From: a virus
DNA length: 64,000 nt
Virus record (IMG/VR): IMGVR_UViG_3300031963_000026
Coordinates: 62,001-126,000 of that record
Reading direction: 5' to 3' (one strand)
This document shows positions 27,470 through 36,064 of the stretch, in pieces. Position 1 is the stretch's first letter; every line of letters starts with the position of its first letter. A model generated the notes under the pieces. It did no database searches. It saw nothing but the letters and a program-made list of their open reading frames with translations, and was not told the DNA's origin. A program made the translations under genes and the position numbers.

Positions 27470-29308
27470 TTATGAAAAACTTACCTGAGTTAAATTCTTA
27501 ACCCTAACCGTAATGTCTTTATTCGGATATCTAACTTGATAAATTTGTGATGGTGTTGCAAATATTGTTTGATCAACCAATCCAATTTTTTTGGTAGTAT
27601 CATCCTCATACGGTTGTGATGTTTCGGATGAACTGTATTCACCACCAACCTTACCATAGAAACTAATATCCGATACAGAAATAACCCCGTTTTGGGCTTG
27701 GACTAACCTATTAATATCCGAAGCAAACACATTTTGACCTAATTGTCTTGTAAGTGGGTTCATATATGTGGATATTAAATCAATGATAGATGAAACCACA
27801 ACACCTTGGTTTTGTGCCCCATCCAAAACAACTGATAAATCAACCGCTAAATCTAAAACCTCGGCAACATCAATTTGAACATAATCATTCATCATTCTAT
27901 AGTTTGATAGATATGTTGCCAAATTATTTTTCAATGTGTTTGATACTGTTTGCGTTAATTTACCTGTAGTATCATAAGATAATATTTGTATTTTAATTTT
28001 ATTATCTTCTTCAACTATTGCCACTTTTGCCGGTGCACCAAATTTAGATGGCATTTTTCTAATTATTGCTTCATAATCATTAACTGTTACCGCTCTATTT
28101 TGTGCCGCAAAGTTATATGAAACAAAATTTCTAACTTCTTCAATATTTGGTTGGTTAGCACCACCCACCGCAGCGGTAACATTATTAACCCTCAATGAAT
28201 TAACAACACTCGTATTAATATCTTGTGATGGACCAACCACACTAAAATCAATAGTTCCAAGTGTATTAATAGCACTCACACCTATGTTTGATGATAAACC
28301 ACCACCTATTCTATATTGAATAAAAAATGTTGTATTTACCGTCGGTGCATTACCCAACGCCAAAGTATTTTGATAGTTTGATAAATTAATCGGTACCCCC
28401 AATCTTGTAAATTCTCTTAATTGATCTTCTGCAGAATTAGTTCCACCACCAAAAGTTAGTTTGAAATACCCTTCGGGTGTATATTCTGTAATAAATCTAT
28501 TATCCGTTTGAATATATTGCCCAACTTTAACACCGGGATTGTCAGATGTTTTTGTGGGATCCTCAATAAACACTCTATCTTGGATTAACGCATCAACCTC
28601 ATACCATTTTCCCTCTAAAGTTAAAAAGTCTTGATTTGATGGTGTATTAACATAAGATGTACCATCTTTTTGAATGATTGCAGTGACTCCCAAAACATTT
28701 TTCTCGGGAAGAAATACCTCCAAAAATGGTCTAACGTCCGATGTATTAATAACCTTCTTTAATACCTTAGTAATACCATTCACAATTACTTCACGTTTTG
28801 TGATTGTATAGTTAATTAAATTTCCATTAGCATCAAAGTTTGGAATCTTTAATCGGTTTGGATACCCCTCATTATTGAAGGGTGATGAAAAATCACAATC
28901 ATTAACCAATTCAAAAACTTGTCCCGAACCAACCGCCTGTGATCCCGCTCTTAACATACCCAAATATCTAGTGTCTTCCTTATCACCAAACGCAGGAACC
29001 GTAATTGAAAAATCAGCCAAGGCAACAGATGGTCTCTGCCCCGGAATCTTTAAACCATACGTCCTTGCAATATTATATATTGACGTTTTTTGTTGAGCAT
29101 ATTGAAGAACTGTTTCTTGAATACTTCTGTCAATGTGATAATGTAAATTATCCGCAACCGCAGCGTTTAGGTCCAAAAAAACCGAAAATAACGCAGCGTC
29201 ATTAACGTTTTGAATTAATTCGGGGTAATATGTGCTAACATATCCAACCAACTCATCTCTTAACTCTTGAAAGTCGCGAGGAACATATGATATTTTTTTA
29301 TTTGCCAT
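27470..29308 (-). CDS. baseplate wedge protein, gp6-like (baseplate J family)
   Basis: A 612-residue protein matching the baseplate J/T4 gp6 family (T4 gp6 is 660 residues). Evidence: N-terminal SYVPRDFQELRDELVGYVST, FLDLNAAVADNLHYHIDRSI (the family's conserved helical region), an internal beta domain, and AAQNRAVTVNDYEAIIRKMP with a following KIKIQILS strand, as in the C-terminal core. gp6 forms the ring of the baseplate wedges that transmits the sheath-contraction signal. It lies 4 nt downstream of gp25, the same functional pair as in other contractile systems. Confidence 0.88.
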   Translation of the reverse strand: MANKKISYVPRDFQELRDELVGYVSTYYPELIQNVNDAALFSVFLDLNAAVADNLHYHIDRSIQETVLQYAQQKTSIYNIARTYGLKIPGQRPSVALADFSITVPAFGDKEDTRYLGMLRAGSQAVGSGQVFELVNDCDFSSPFNNEGYPNRLKIPNFDANGNLINYTITKREVIVNGITKVLKKVINTSDVRPFLEVFLPEKNVLGVTAIIQKDGTSYVNTPSNQDFLTLEGKWYEVDALIQDRVFIEDPTKTSDNPGVKVGQYIQTDNRFITEYTPEGYFKLTFGGGTNSAEDQLREFTRLGVPINLSNYQNTLALGNAPTVNTTFFIQYRIGGGLSSNIGVSAINTLGTIDFSVVGPSQDINTSVVNSLRVNNVTAAVGGANQPNIEEVRNFVSYNFAAQNRAVTVNDYEAIIRKMPSKFGAPAKVAIVEEDNKIKIQILSYDTTGKLTQTVSNTLKNNLATYLSNYRMMNDYVQIDVAEVLDLAVDLSVVLDGAQNQGVVVSSIIDLISTYMNPLTRQLGQNVFASDINRLVQAQNGVISVSDISFYGKVGGEYSSSETSQPYEDDTTKKIGLVDQTIFATPSQIYQVRYPNKDITVRVKNLTQVSFS

Positions 29309-29312
29309 AATA

Positions 29313-29774
29313 TTAAATATTGATAATTACAAAATCACTAGGACTAAACACATCAGATGTAATAGTATAATCTATTCTAACTCTAGCAGTATATTCCGAT
29401 GTTGCTTGATTAGGTATATACAACTCCTGATTAAATGTATTCCCAATATTTGACACCAATAAAGTTTCCTCTTCATCCGATGCCGCAGTTATGGTGATTT
29501 TGTTAATTCTTAAATTCGGTATAAATTGTTCAACAGATTTTCTAATCTCATCTTCAATACTCGCAAATGTTGGACCATCCATAGGTTCAAATATCAACTC
29601 ATATAAACGAGTTCCAAATTCAGGTAAAAAATACCTACTACCCTTACGGGTTAGCAATAAATGAATTAAATCACTTCTAATTTCTTCATTACTAGTATCC
29701 GATAAATCAAGATACTTACCATTAAACGAATCCCTAAAAGGAAAGTTTATACCATATGTTATACCATTTGCCAT
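29313..29774 (-). CDS. baseplate wedge protein gp25-like
   Basis: A 153-residue protein with the gp25/lysozyme-like wedge pattern: YGINFPFRDS near the start, EEIRSDLIHLLLTRKGSRYFLPEFGTRL (the EPR-like core region), LIFEPMD and IEDEIRKSVEQFIP. T4 gp25 is 132 residues. The family forms the sheath-initiator in the baseplate wedge and is structural, not enzymatic. A TATTTAT motif ends 5 nt before its ATG, suggesting it starts a late transcript that continues into the gp6-like gene. Confidence 0.9.
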   Translation of the reverse strand: MANGITYGINFPFRDSFNGKYLDLSDTSNEEIRSDLIHLLLTRKGSRYFLPEFGTRLYELIFEPMDGPTFASIEDEIRKSVEQFIPNLRINKITITAASDEEETLLVSNIGNTFNQELYIPNQATSEYTARVRIDYTITSDVFSPSDFVIINI

Positions 29775-29779
29775 ATTTT

Positions 29780-29786
29780 ATAAATA
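29780..29786 (-). promoter_or_regulatory. TATTTAT motif before gp25
   Basis: Coding-strand TTGTATTTATA context, ending 5 nt before the ATG at 29774. Confidence 0.5.
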
Positions 29787-29804
29787 CAACATACTAGAAA
29801 AGTA

Positions 29805-30020
29805 TTATTGACCCATCTCCTTTTTTATTTCTTGGATTTTATCATACGTTGTTGTAACAACTTTTCTTTTGTTTATCATCTCTTGTCTCGTCTCCTCATC
29901 ATAAGGACAATGACGACAACCGGATCCACAACAGGATCCCCGATCCAAATGATACTGTTCAGTGAATACTACTTTTCCACCATCCAGATAATAATGTTTT
30001 CCTTCTATAAATTCCTTCAT
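29805..30020 (-). CDS. DUF5522-like Cys-rich small protein
   Basis: A 71-residue protein with YYLDGGKVVFTEQYHLDRGSC then CGSGCRHCPYD, which matches my memory of DUF5522, a short family common in Bacteroidota. The four Cys and nearby His could bind zinc or another metal; no function is known. Unusually for this window it has a strong Shine-Dalgarno sequence. It is 31 nt upstream of gp25 and downstream of the RNR terminator. Acquisition from a host is likely. Confidence 0.75.
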   Translation of the reverse strand: MKEFIEGKHYYLDGGKVVFTEQYHLDRGSCCGSGCRHCPYDEETRQEMINKRKVVTTTYDKIQEIKKEMGQ

Positions 30021-30156
30021 AAATCACACCTCCCAAATAAAACCATTCATGGGTTATACAATTAAAGTTTAGATAAACGGCAACATGCCAGTTATATAAA
30101 TAATACAAAATAAACGGTAAGAGTAAAACTCTAAAAATCGTACCTATCATAAACAT
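29959..30156 (-). CDS. possible small membrane protein
   Basis: An open frame of 63-65 codons upstream of, and overlapping by 62 nt, the DUF5522-like gene. The preferred start is the ATG at 30150, which lies 4 nt after a TATTTAT motif, the same spacing as in confirmed genes. The N-terminus (TIFRVLLLPFILYYLYNW) looks like one membrane helix. Its codons also contain the Shine-Dalgarno of the next gene. It could be a real small membrane protein or merely the leader of the DUF5522-like gene. Confidence 0.25.
   Translation of the reverse strand: MFMIGTIFRVLLLPFILYYLYNWHVAVYLNFNCITHEWFYLGGVIYEGIYRRKTLLSGWWKSSIH
30027..30034 (-). promoter_or_regulatory. strong Shine-Dalgarno sequence
   Basis: GGGAGGTG on the minus strand, 6 nt before the ATG of the DUF5522-like gene. 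It is the only strong Shine-Dalgarno at a proper distance that I noticed among the gene starts here. Confidence 0.6.
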
Positions 30157-30161
30157 AAATA
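30155..30161 (-). promoter_or_regulatory. TATTTAT motif
   Basis: Coding-strand TATTTAT just downstream of the RNR terminator and 4 nt before an ATG at 30150; about 134 nt before the DUF5522-like start. Confidence 0.4.
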
Positions 30162-30172
30162 TTTTAGATAAA

Positions 30173-30196
30173 AAAGGGGTGGAATCCCACCCCTTT
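30173..30196 (-). terminator. intrinsic terminator after RNR gene
   Basis: A perfect 10-bp stem (AAAGGGGTGG with its complement) and 4-nt loop, followed on the minus strand by TTTTTT, 18 nt past the stop codon of the ribonucleotide reductase. Confidence 0.88.
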
Positions 30197-30214
30197 GTTA
30201 GACAGTTTAATCAT

Positions 30215-32074
30215 TTATTTAATCTCACAAGCACCACCAGCACAAGCTAACTCACCACTCAAATCAGTATTATCTTGGGTTTCAACAACCTTTGATAAAT
30301 CAATAGAGTGAAGTTTTTCAAACATCTCATAATACCTTTCTTCAGTAATATCTTCAAAAGGTGCCTGAATGTAACTGCCCCCATCGTAAGGTAAAACCGA
30401 TAATCCATTATAGAAGTTTCTATTATTCCACATCCATTCACCCGCCAATTCCCATTCATCTTCTTTCAAAGAAATGGTTGCTGATACGTTATGTGAATTA
30501 GAACCTGTTCTGTGACCTGGTTTAATCCATTCTTGTGATACACGTTTTACACGATCCAAGATTTGGAATGGACTTTCAGTTCTCAAAATAGCACCTTCAG
30601 GTGATTTTTGTGGAACGGAAATAACCGCAGTGTCGTGAGGACGGAAATACTCATCTTCCACTAACTCGGGGTGATTCTCTACCAAGTAAGAATAAATTGG
30701 TTCATTCTTACCCACACGAACACGACGAACATAATAATCGTTGTGCCAAGCGTGAATACCCGATGAAGTTCCAAGAGTTAATGATGTAGTTCCCGCAGGT
30801 TTTACTGTTGTAGATCTCGCCGCAGGATTGATACCAATGATTTTCGCAACTCGCTCATTCTCTTCATTAGCCATAGTAGCCGCTTGTGTCATATCATAAC
30901 CTAACACAGTTCCTGATCCAATACCCGTCATTGATACACCGATCAACGCATCTTTTTCAGTTGTTTTCTTCCAAATATCTCGTAGATAGTGAAAATCAGT
31001 ATAACCCGCTTGTAATGTTCCAATGAACGCCGCCGCTTTTACTCGGGTGTTGAAGTCTTCTTGTGATTCAATATCTGATACATTTACCTCACATAAGTTA
31101 CAAAACTGATATGGTCTCAAAGCGATCTCACAACACGGGTTGGTTCCCCAATCTTTATCGTTTGTAAAGTAGATACCGGGTTCTCCCGCACCTGACAACT
31201 CAACTCGTTTCCAAAGTTCCATAAAGAATTCTTTGGTGATTTTGTGACGAAGAAGAACTGCCGAGTTATTTGCTCTACCACGTTGTGGATTGTTTTCCCA
31301 CCAAGAACCTGATTTACAAGCAATCATCTCATCATCATCAGCACTAAACAAGGAAATCAAAGCTGCCCTACGAATCCCACCTGCTAGTACCGCATCCGCA
31401 ATATGACAAACAATATCATGAACCTCAATCGGACTTAATCTATCACCATCTTCTTTTGAATCTAATACCTTTGTGATATTATGAACACAATCTTTTAATG
31501 GTTGGGGACCCGGTGCTTTACCACCCGATGTTACCAATGCAGCACCTTTTGGTCGGATATCTGAAAAATCAAAATCAGGTGTTGATGTGTTTTGACCAAA
31601 ATATGACTTCATCAATACTTTAATCGCATCCGCCCATCCTTCAATACTATCACCAACCAAGTATCTTCTTTTTCTTGTTGCCGATGGTTTTCTAATTTCA
31701 GGTAATTTATCTACGTGATGTTTCTGAACAGAATAACCAACACCTGTACCACCTAACAATAAGAACATACACTCAGCAAAACTATCCAAGTGGTCTATCG
31801 GTAAGTAAGAACAGTTATAAATTCTGTTTGGTGATATTTCAATTGGTCTTCCCCCAAATTGAAGTGATCTCATTGAAGGTAACACTTTTTTGTTGTAAAC
31901 CAACTTATATACTTCTCTAATCTCTGATTCTAAGGATGGATATTTCTTAATGTGCATATCCATATTTCTTGTAACCAGTTCGTCCCATGTTTCTCTTCTA
32001 TTTAACTCGGGAACATATTTGGCGTATTTCATATACACCGTTAAATCTGACAAAATCTTCTGTGAAGCGTCCAT
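30215..32074 (-). CDS. nrdJ: class II (adenosylcobalamin-dependent) ribonucleotide reductase
   Basis: A 619-residue ribonucleoside-triphosphate reductase of the monomeric class II type. Visible features: NCSYLPIDHLDSFAECMFLL with a GGTGVGYSV nucleotide-site loop (about residues 87-118), the active-site segment NPCCEIALRPYQFCNLCEVN (the Asn, Cys-x-Glu and the second Cys 11 residues on), PAGTTSLTLGTSSGIH, and a C-terminal CAGGAC redox pair. It makes deoxynucleotides without oxygen or a small subunit but requires cobalamin from the host. T4 instead encodes class I and class III enzymes. It lies 11 nt downstream of the helicase and ends at a strong terminator. Confidence 0.92.
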   Translation of the reverse strand: MDASQKILSDLTVYMKYAKYVPELNRRETWDELVTRNMDMHIKKYPSLESEIREVYKLVYNKKVLPSMRSLQFGGRPIEISPNRIYNCSYLPIDHLDSFAECMFLLLGGTGVGYSVQKHHVDKLPEIRKPSATRKRRYLVGDSIEGWADAIKVLMKSYFGQNTSTPDFDFSDIRPKGAALVTSGGKAPGPQPLKDCVHNITKVLDSKEDGDRLSPIEVHDIVCHIADAVLAGGIRRAALISLFSADDDEMIACKSGSWWENNPQRGRANNSAVLLRHKITKEFFMELWKRVELSGAGEPGIYFTNDKDWGTNPCCEIALRPYQFCNLCEVNVSDIESQEDFNTRVKAAAFIGTLQAGYTDFHYLRDIWKKTTEKDALIGVSMTGIGSGTVLGYDMTQAATMANEENERVAKIIGINPAARSTTVKPAGTTSLTLGTSSGIHAWHNDYYVRRVRVGKNEPIYSYLVENHPELVEDEYFRPHDTAVISVPQKSPEGAILRTESPFQILDRVKRVSQEWIKPGHRTGSNSHNVSATISLKEDEWELAGEWMWNNRNFYNGLSVLPYDGGSYIQAPFEDITEERYYEMFEKLHSIDLSKVVETQDNTDLSGELACAGGACEIK

Positions 32075-32085
32075 TTTAATTCTTT

Positions 32086-33480
32086 TTAATTGTTACTATT
32101 TTGTTTATTTCCTTCTCGAGACTTACGTTTTTCCATAAGCTCTTTAATTCGGTCTCTTTGCTTTTCTTCTTTCTTTTCCTCAAAGCCTAGGAACGTAACT
32201 GAACTCTCAGTGTCAATCTCCATCATCTTGTTATTGAATTTACAATTCTCAAACACCACACCATCTTTACCCAATCGCGACTTGGTGATAGCAATGGTTG
32301 CCAAATCCATTTCCTTCTGTTGAAGTGTTTTGGCGATAGAGATAATTACGTGACCAACTTGTGCTTTTTTAATGGATCCACCCATTTGGTCTGTCGTAAC
32401 AACCTCTGATGAAATAGATGATCTATTACCTTGTGTTGCTGTCCAACCTGCGATACTCAATTCGTGACACATTGCTTCAAATCCTCTCATCACTGAACCT
32501 TCACTTTTCCATTCATCACCAAGATTCTTGTCCGGAACCACACAATCGATATAATCTAATAATACGATGTCAATTTTTGTTCCGTCAGCAATTAATTTTC
32601 TAACTTGGTTTTTTATTTGGTTCATTGTCATAGTATCAGATGGTAACTTCATCAAAACCAATTCATTTGGCATCGAGTTTTGAATTTCACGTACCTTATC
32701 TAATACCTCATCCTTTTTTTCAGACAATTCATCAGGACTGATGCCGGTCCATATCGTGAAATGTTTTCTCTGAATAATTTTAGGATTATCTTCAAAGAAG
32801 ATTTGTAGAACATTATATCCGTGAGCAAACGCTGTGTTGGCAATTTTAGTTAAGATTGTACTTTTACCCACACCTGTTGGTGCAAGAATCACTCCAATCT
32901 CACCTTTAGCTAATCCTCCATTTAATAAGTTGTCAATACCAGGTATTCCCATCGGAATAGGATGTCTGAAATCATCATTTAGAACCTCATCTAGGTTACC
33001 AAAGACATCTGACATACCATCCTTTCTCTCACCAACTTGTAACGCCTCACGTACAAGTTCTTCCAACTGATCATAGTTTTCAAACTCACCATTATCAATT
33101 ACCTTTTGAGCCTTGGTCATTACTTTCTGTAATTCTTGTTGCTTACAAAACTTCAAAGCCTTTTCCTGAACAAACTGACTTCCTTCAAATGGACTATTTT
33201 TAACTTGGTTAATAGTATCCATAAGGATCTTTAACATCGTTTCATTCGGAAACTCACTCTTAGTTTGTTGCTCCAAAGTATCAAAAGATGGTGTGCAATC
33301 ATACTTCTTATAATATTCTTTTATAAGTTGTATTAACGTCTTGAAATACTTGTTATCAAAATACGAGGGTTCAATTACGTCTAAAATGCTACGAGCGAAA
33401 TCTTTGTCAACGATAATCTGATTTAATAATTGTAACTGAAAAGTTTGACCTAGATACTCGAAATTTTTTACTTTAGACAT
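32086..33480 (-). CDS. replicative DNA helicase (DnaB/gp41-like)
   Basis: A 464-residue hexameric helicase. The N-terminal helical domain (about 1-150) precedes a RecA-like core with Walker A APTGVGKST (near residue 200), Walker B IVLLDYIDCV (near 317) and the arginine/QxGxxR region ATQGNRSS (near 350). The C-terminal 30 residues are highly basic. T4 gp41 is 475 residues. It unwinds the lagging strand template and would act with the Toprim primase. A TATTTAT motif lies 23 nt upstream, inside the end of the preceding gene's region. Confidence 0.93.
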   Translation of the reverse strand: MSKVKNFEYLGQTFQLQLLNQIIVDKDFARSILDVIEPSYFDNKYFKTLIQLIKEYYKKYDCTPSFDTLEQQTKSEFPNETMLKILMDTINQVKNSPFEGSQFVQEKALKFCKQQELQKVMTKAQKVIDNGEFENYDQLEELVREALQVGERKDGMSDVFGNLDEVLNDDFRHPIPMGIPGIDNLLNGGLAKGEIGVILAPTGVGKSTILTKIANTAFAHGYNVLQIFFEDNPKIIQRKHFTIWTGISPDELSEKKDEVLDKVREIQNSMPNELVLMKLPSDTMTMNQIKNQVRKLIADGTKIDIVLLDYIDCVVPDKNLGDEWKSEGSVMRGFEAMCHELSIAGWTATQGNRSSISSEVVTTDQMGGSIKKAQVGHVIISIAKTLQQKEMDLATIAITKSRLGKDGVVFENCKFNNKMMEIDTESSVTFLGFEEKKEEKQRDRIKELMEKRKSREGNKQNSNN

Positions 33481-33503
33481 ACGATTTTTTTTTAGCTGTT
33501 TTG

Positions 33504-33510
33504 ATAAATA
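33504..33510 (-). promoter_or_regulatory. TATTTAT motif
   Basis: Coding-strand TATTTATC, 23 nt before the helicase ATG. Confidence 0.35.
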
Positions 33511-33516
33511 TACAGG

Positions 33517-33969
33517 TTATAGACTAATGTTCAAATATTCTGTTGTTAAATTTTCAGATGAAAAAATGTCAGTTAAGTCTTTTAACACTGCTTTAATTTC
33601 CGGACGTACATCCACAGTATATCTAACCTTGGGTGGATACACTTTGGCATCAAAATTTCTATGACAAATTGTGTGATCGCCCACTTTTACATACATACGG
33701 AACTCCTCAGCACCATCCGTGTAAGATGTATTCATAACATTTGGATCTTCCTCAATAATATGTTTATTATCCAATAGGTAGATTACACTTTTCATCTTCA
33801 AATCATATTGAAGTTTTTCACCTAAACCTTTGAAATAATCATAAAACTCCATCGAATTTTTTGCCTTCGGATTGTAGTTTCTTACATTGAAAAATCGTTG
33901 AACTACGATGTTATCATTCAATGTCATTAGAAATTCCATTTTGGTAATTTCTTGTTCTTTTGTACTCAT
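33517..33969 (-). CDS. unknown replication-cluster protein
   Basis: A 150-residue protein with mixed alpha/beta character and no motif I recognise. It contains a segment VRNYNPKAKNSMEFYDYF and a later RMYVKVGDHTICHRNFDAKVYPPK. It lies between the 5' nuclease (4-nt ATGA-type overlap) and the helicase, so it may be a helicase- or recombination-associated factor. T4 gp59 (helicase loader) sits in similar company but is longer; I see no convincing sequence similarity. Confidence 0.7.
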   Translation of the reverse strand: MSTKEQEITKMEFLMTLNDNIVVQRFFNVRNYNPKAKNSMEFYDYFKGLGEKLQYDLKMKSVIYLLDNKHIIEEDPNVMNTSYTDGAEEFRMYVKVGDHTICHRNFDAKVYPPKVRYTVDVRPEIKAVLKDLTDIFSSENLTTEYLNISL

Positions 33970-34976
33970 TTTGTTTGATTTTTTTTGTGATACATTTTTT
34001 CTTTTCTCGTAAGTTTCATAAAGGGTCTTACGAAATCAACCCACGCCTCGTCCTTTTTGGGTAAGAACTTGAAAAACCCATCTTCCGTCATCATTCGGAT
34101 TAAATTCCTGTAACCCCTATCCTCGGGATCCAAGGATTCTTCGTAATAATCTCGTACTAATTCTTTCGCATCTTCTGTAATTAAAGGGTTTGACAAATCT
34201 ATTATCTGTTCATTGATTTGATAATACTCTTCCCCAAAGATACCTAATTTTGTCTTACCAGTCAAAATATTTTTTAATGTATTGTTATCCTTAAATTCCT
34301 TTAACAATTCCTCACTTTTTTCTAAAATATACTTGACACTAACAATTTCAGTTTGAACTTCAGGGAAGAATTTTACCAACGTTTTTTCACCAAGTCCGTA
34401 AATACCATTGATATTGTCCGACTTGTCTCCCATCAAAATTTTTAGAGTTTTTGTGTTTTCTACAGGAACTTTGATCTCTTGTAAGCTTACCCTATCATTT
34501 TTCACAAAAAATTTTCGGTGTGAAGGATTATAAACCCTTACTTTATCATTAACTAATTGTAAATAATCTTTATCTGCCGAAAATATTGTCTTATCCTCAT
34601 TCTCTGAAATCAAACAATAATACGCAATCAAATCGTCCGATTCATTGTTAGGAACCTCTAACTGACGAACAAAGATCTCCTCCAAATAAGACCTAACTCT
34701 TGTCTTCTGATCATCATATGACTGATACTTTTCATCAGTCATTGTATTACGTCTGTTTTCCTTATACTGTGGATATATTTTCTTACGAGTTGATGAATTA
34801 TTCTCCCCGTCCCAAAACACAATTACTTTGTCGTAATTATTATCCTCCAAAAATTTTCTGATAGTATTCAAAAAGTGAAAAACCCCACCAATGTGCTTAC
34901 CATTATGATAAAATTCTCGAACTCCGTGAAATCCAATCTTGAATAGATTGTTGCCATCAATAAGTAGGGTTTTCAC
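33966..34976 (-). CDS. 5'-3' exonuclease / RNase H (FEN family)
   Basis: A 336-residue flap-nuclease-type enzyme. The acidic metal-binding motifs appear in order: LLIDGNNLF (residue 5), IVFWDGEN (residue 53), NESDDLIAYY (residue 113), FSADKDYLQL (residue 134) and the helix-hairpin MGDKSDNINGIYGLGEKT (about residues 180-197). T4 RNase H is 305 residues and removes RNA primers from lagging-strand fragments. It is 7 nt downstream of uvsX and overlaps the next gene by 4 nt. Confidence 0.92.
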   Translation of the reverse strand: MKTLLIDGNNLFKIGFHGVREFYHNGKHIGGVFHFLNTIRKFLEDNNYDKVIVFWDGENNSSTRKKIYPQYKENRRNTMTDEKYQSYDDQKTRVRSYLEEIFVRQLEVPNNESDDLIAYYCLISENEDKTIFSADKDYLQLVNDKVRVYNPSHRKFFVKNDRVSLQEIKVPVENTKTLKILMGDKSDNINGIYGLGEKTLVKFFPEVQTEIVSVKYILEKSEELLKEFKDNNTLKNILTGKTKLGIFGEEYYQINEQIIDLSNPLITEDAKELVRDYYEESLDPEDRGYRNLIRMMTEDGFFKFLPKKDEAWVDFVRPFMKLTRKEKMYHKKNQTK

Positions 34977-34983
34977 AATTAAA

Positions 34984-35991
34984 TTAGTTTAAGGATTCTT
35001 TCTCTTCTTTCAAATCAAAGTCACCATCAGATCCGATAACATCTTTCCAATACTCAGCATATTCTTTCTTATACCTTTCAACCGATGCCTTTTCTTCTGT
35101 GCTATCCTTACCCGATAAGAATCCGTGGGGTGTAACAATAATCTTACCATCATCATATCCTAATCCGTTGATGTGGTTCTTCAATACAGAAATCTTACTA
35201 CGAATTGCGAACTTAACCGTTCTTTTGTCTTTGGTCGCTGTGATCTTAGTGGTTCCCGCACCTTTTTGATTACCAAACAAAAATACCAATGATGAATTCA
35301 ACCATACCGCGTTTCCACCTTTAGCCATAATTTTTGGTTGTCCAAAAGGATTATCCGGTAACTCAACCCAAGGTTGGTTAACAATCACCAAAGAGTTTTG
35401 ATAATTTGAATCTGTCTTTCTTGATCCTGAAATTCTTTGGTTAATACCCATACCAATTTTGTCAGATAATACCGAAGCGTTGTGTTGCTTACCACCCTTA
35501 CCATCAAAGGTCATTTTACACGGCACAGAACCCACAGAATCCCACAAGAATAGAAGATCATACTCAATCTCACCTTTCTCTTGTGCGTCCAACATATCGT
35601 TGATATAGTCGGTTATTTGCTCAATATACTCAAAGTTATTATTGAAGATGAAAAATCCATCCCAATCAACCTCACCTGTAGTTTCGTCAATAACCTCTTC
35701 ACATTCAAATCCCATCAAACGAGCGTGTTCAAACGACCACTTTTGTTCGGTGATAATGAATACAGGAAGAATACCCTTTCTCTGAGCATCAACCGCAGTT
35801 TTAACCAACGCTGTTGTTTTACCCGTATCTGAGTGACCCAAAAACATATTAATATGTCCCATCGCAGGACCAGGAACACCAACCGCATCCAAAAAATCAG
35901 GACCCAAGTCAAAATAACTTTGTGGTTTGTACTTCGCTGACGTAGAAAATTTCTCTTTTACTTTTTTGAAATCCGCTTTCTTAATCGCCAT
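34984..35991 (-). CDS. uvsX: RecA/UvsX-like recombinase
   Basis: A 335-residue recombinase with Walker A GHSDTGKTT near residue 50, a catalytic Glu in ITEQKW near residue 80, Walker B LLFLWDSVGSVPC near residue 150 and an L2-type loop region followed by GGNAVWLNSS. The size and position beside gp32 and RNase H fit UvsX. It would form presynaptic filaments for recombination-dependent replication. The C-terminus is acidic (DLKEEKESLN), as in RecA proteins. A terminator separates it from gp32, presumably lowering its expression. Confidence 0.9.
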   Translation of the reverse strand: MAIKKADFKKVKEKFSTSAKYKPQSYFDLGPDFLDAVGVPGPAMGHINMFLGHSDTGKTTALVKTAVDAQRKGILPVFIITEQKWSFEHARLMGFECEEVIDETTGEVDWDGFFIFNNNFEYIEQITDYINDMLDAQEKGEIEYDLLFLWDSVGSVPCKMTFDGKGGKQHNASVLSDKIGMGINQRISGSRKTDSNYQNSLVIVNQPWVELPDNPFGQPKIMAKGGNAVWLNSSLVFLFGNQKGAGTTKITATKDKRTVKFAIRSKISVLKNHINGLGYDDGKIIVTPHGFLSGKDSTEEKASVERYKKEYAEYWKDVIGSDGDFDLKEEKESLN

Positions 35992-36022
35992 TTTTTTCTT
36001 TTTTACTTATTAAACAAAAAGA

Positions 36023-36055
36023 ACTTGGATACCCAATTTATTCAAGTATCCAAGT
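36023..36055 (-). terminator. intrinsic terminator between gp32 and uvsX
   Basis: A 10-bp stem (ACTTGGATAC and its complement) with a 13-nt AT-rich loop. On the minus strand it is followed by TTCTTTTTGTTT. It starts 10 nt beyond the gp32 stop codon. Confidence 0.8.
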
Positions 36056-36064
36056 CCCATTAAA

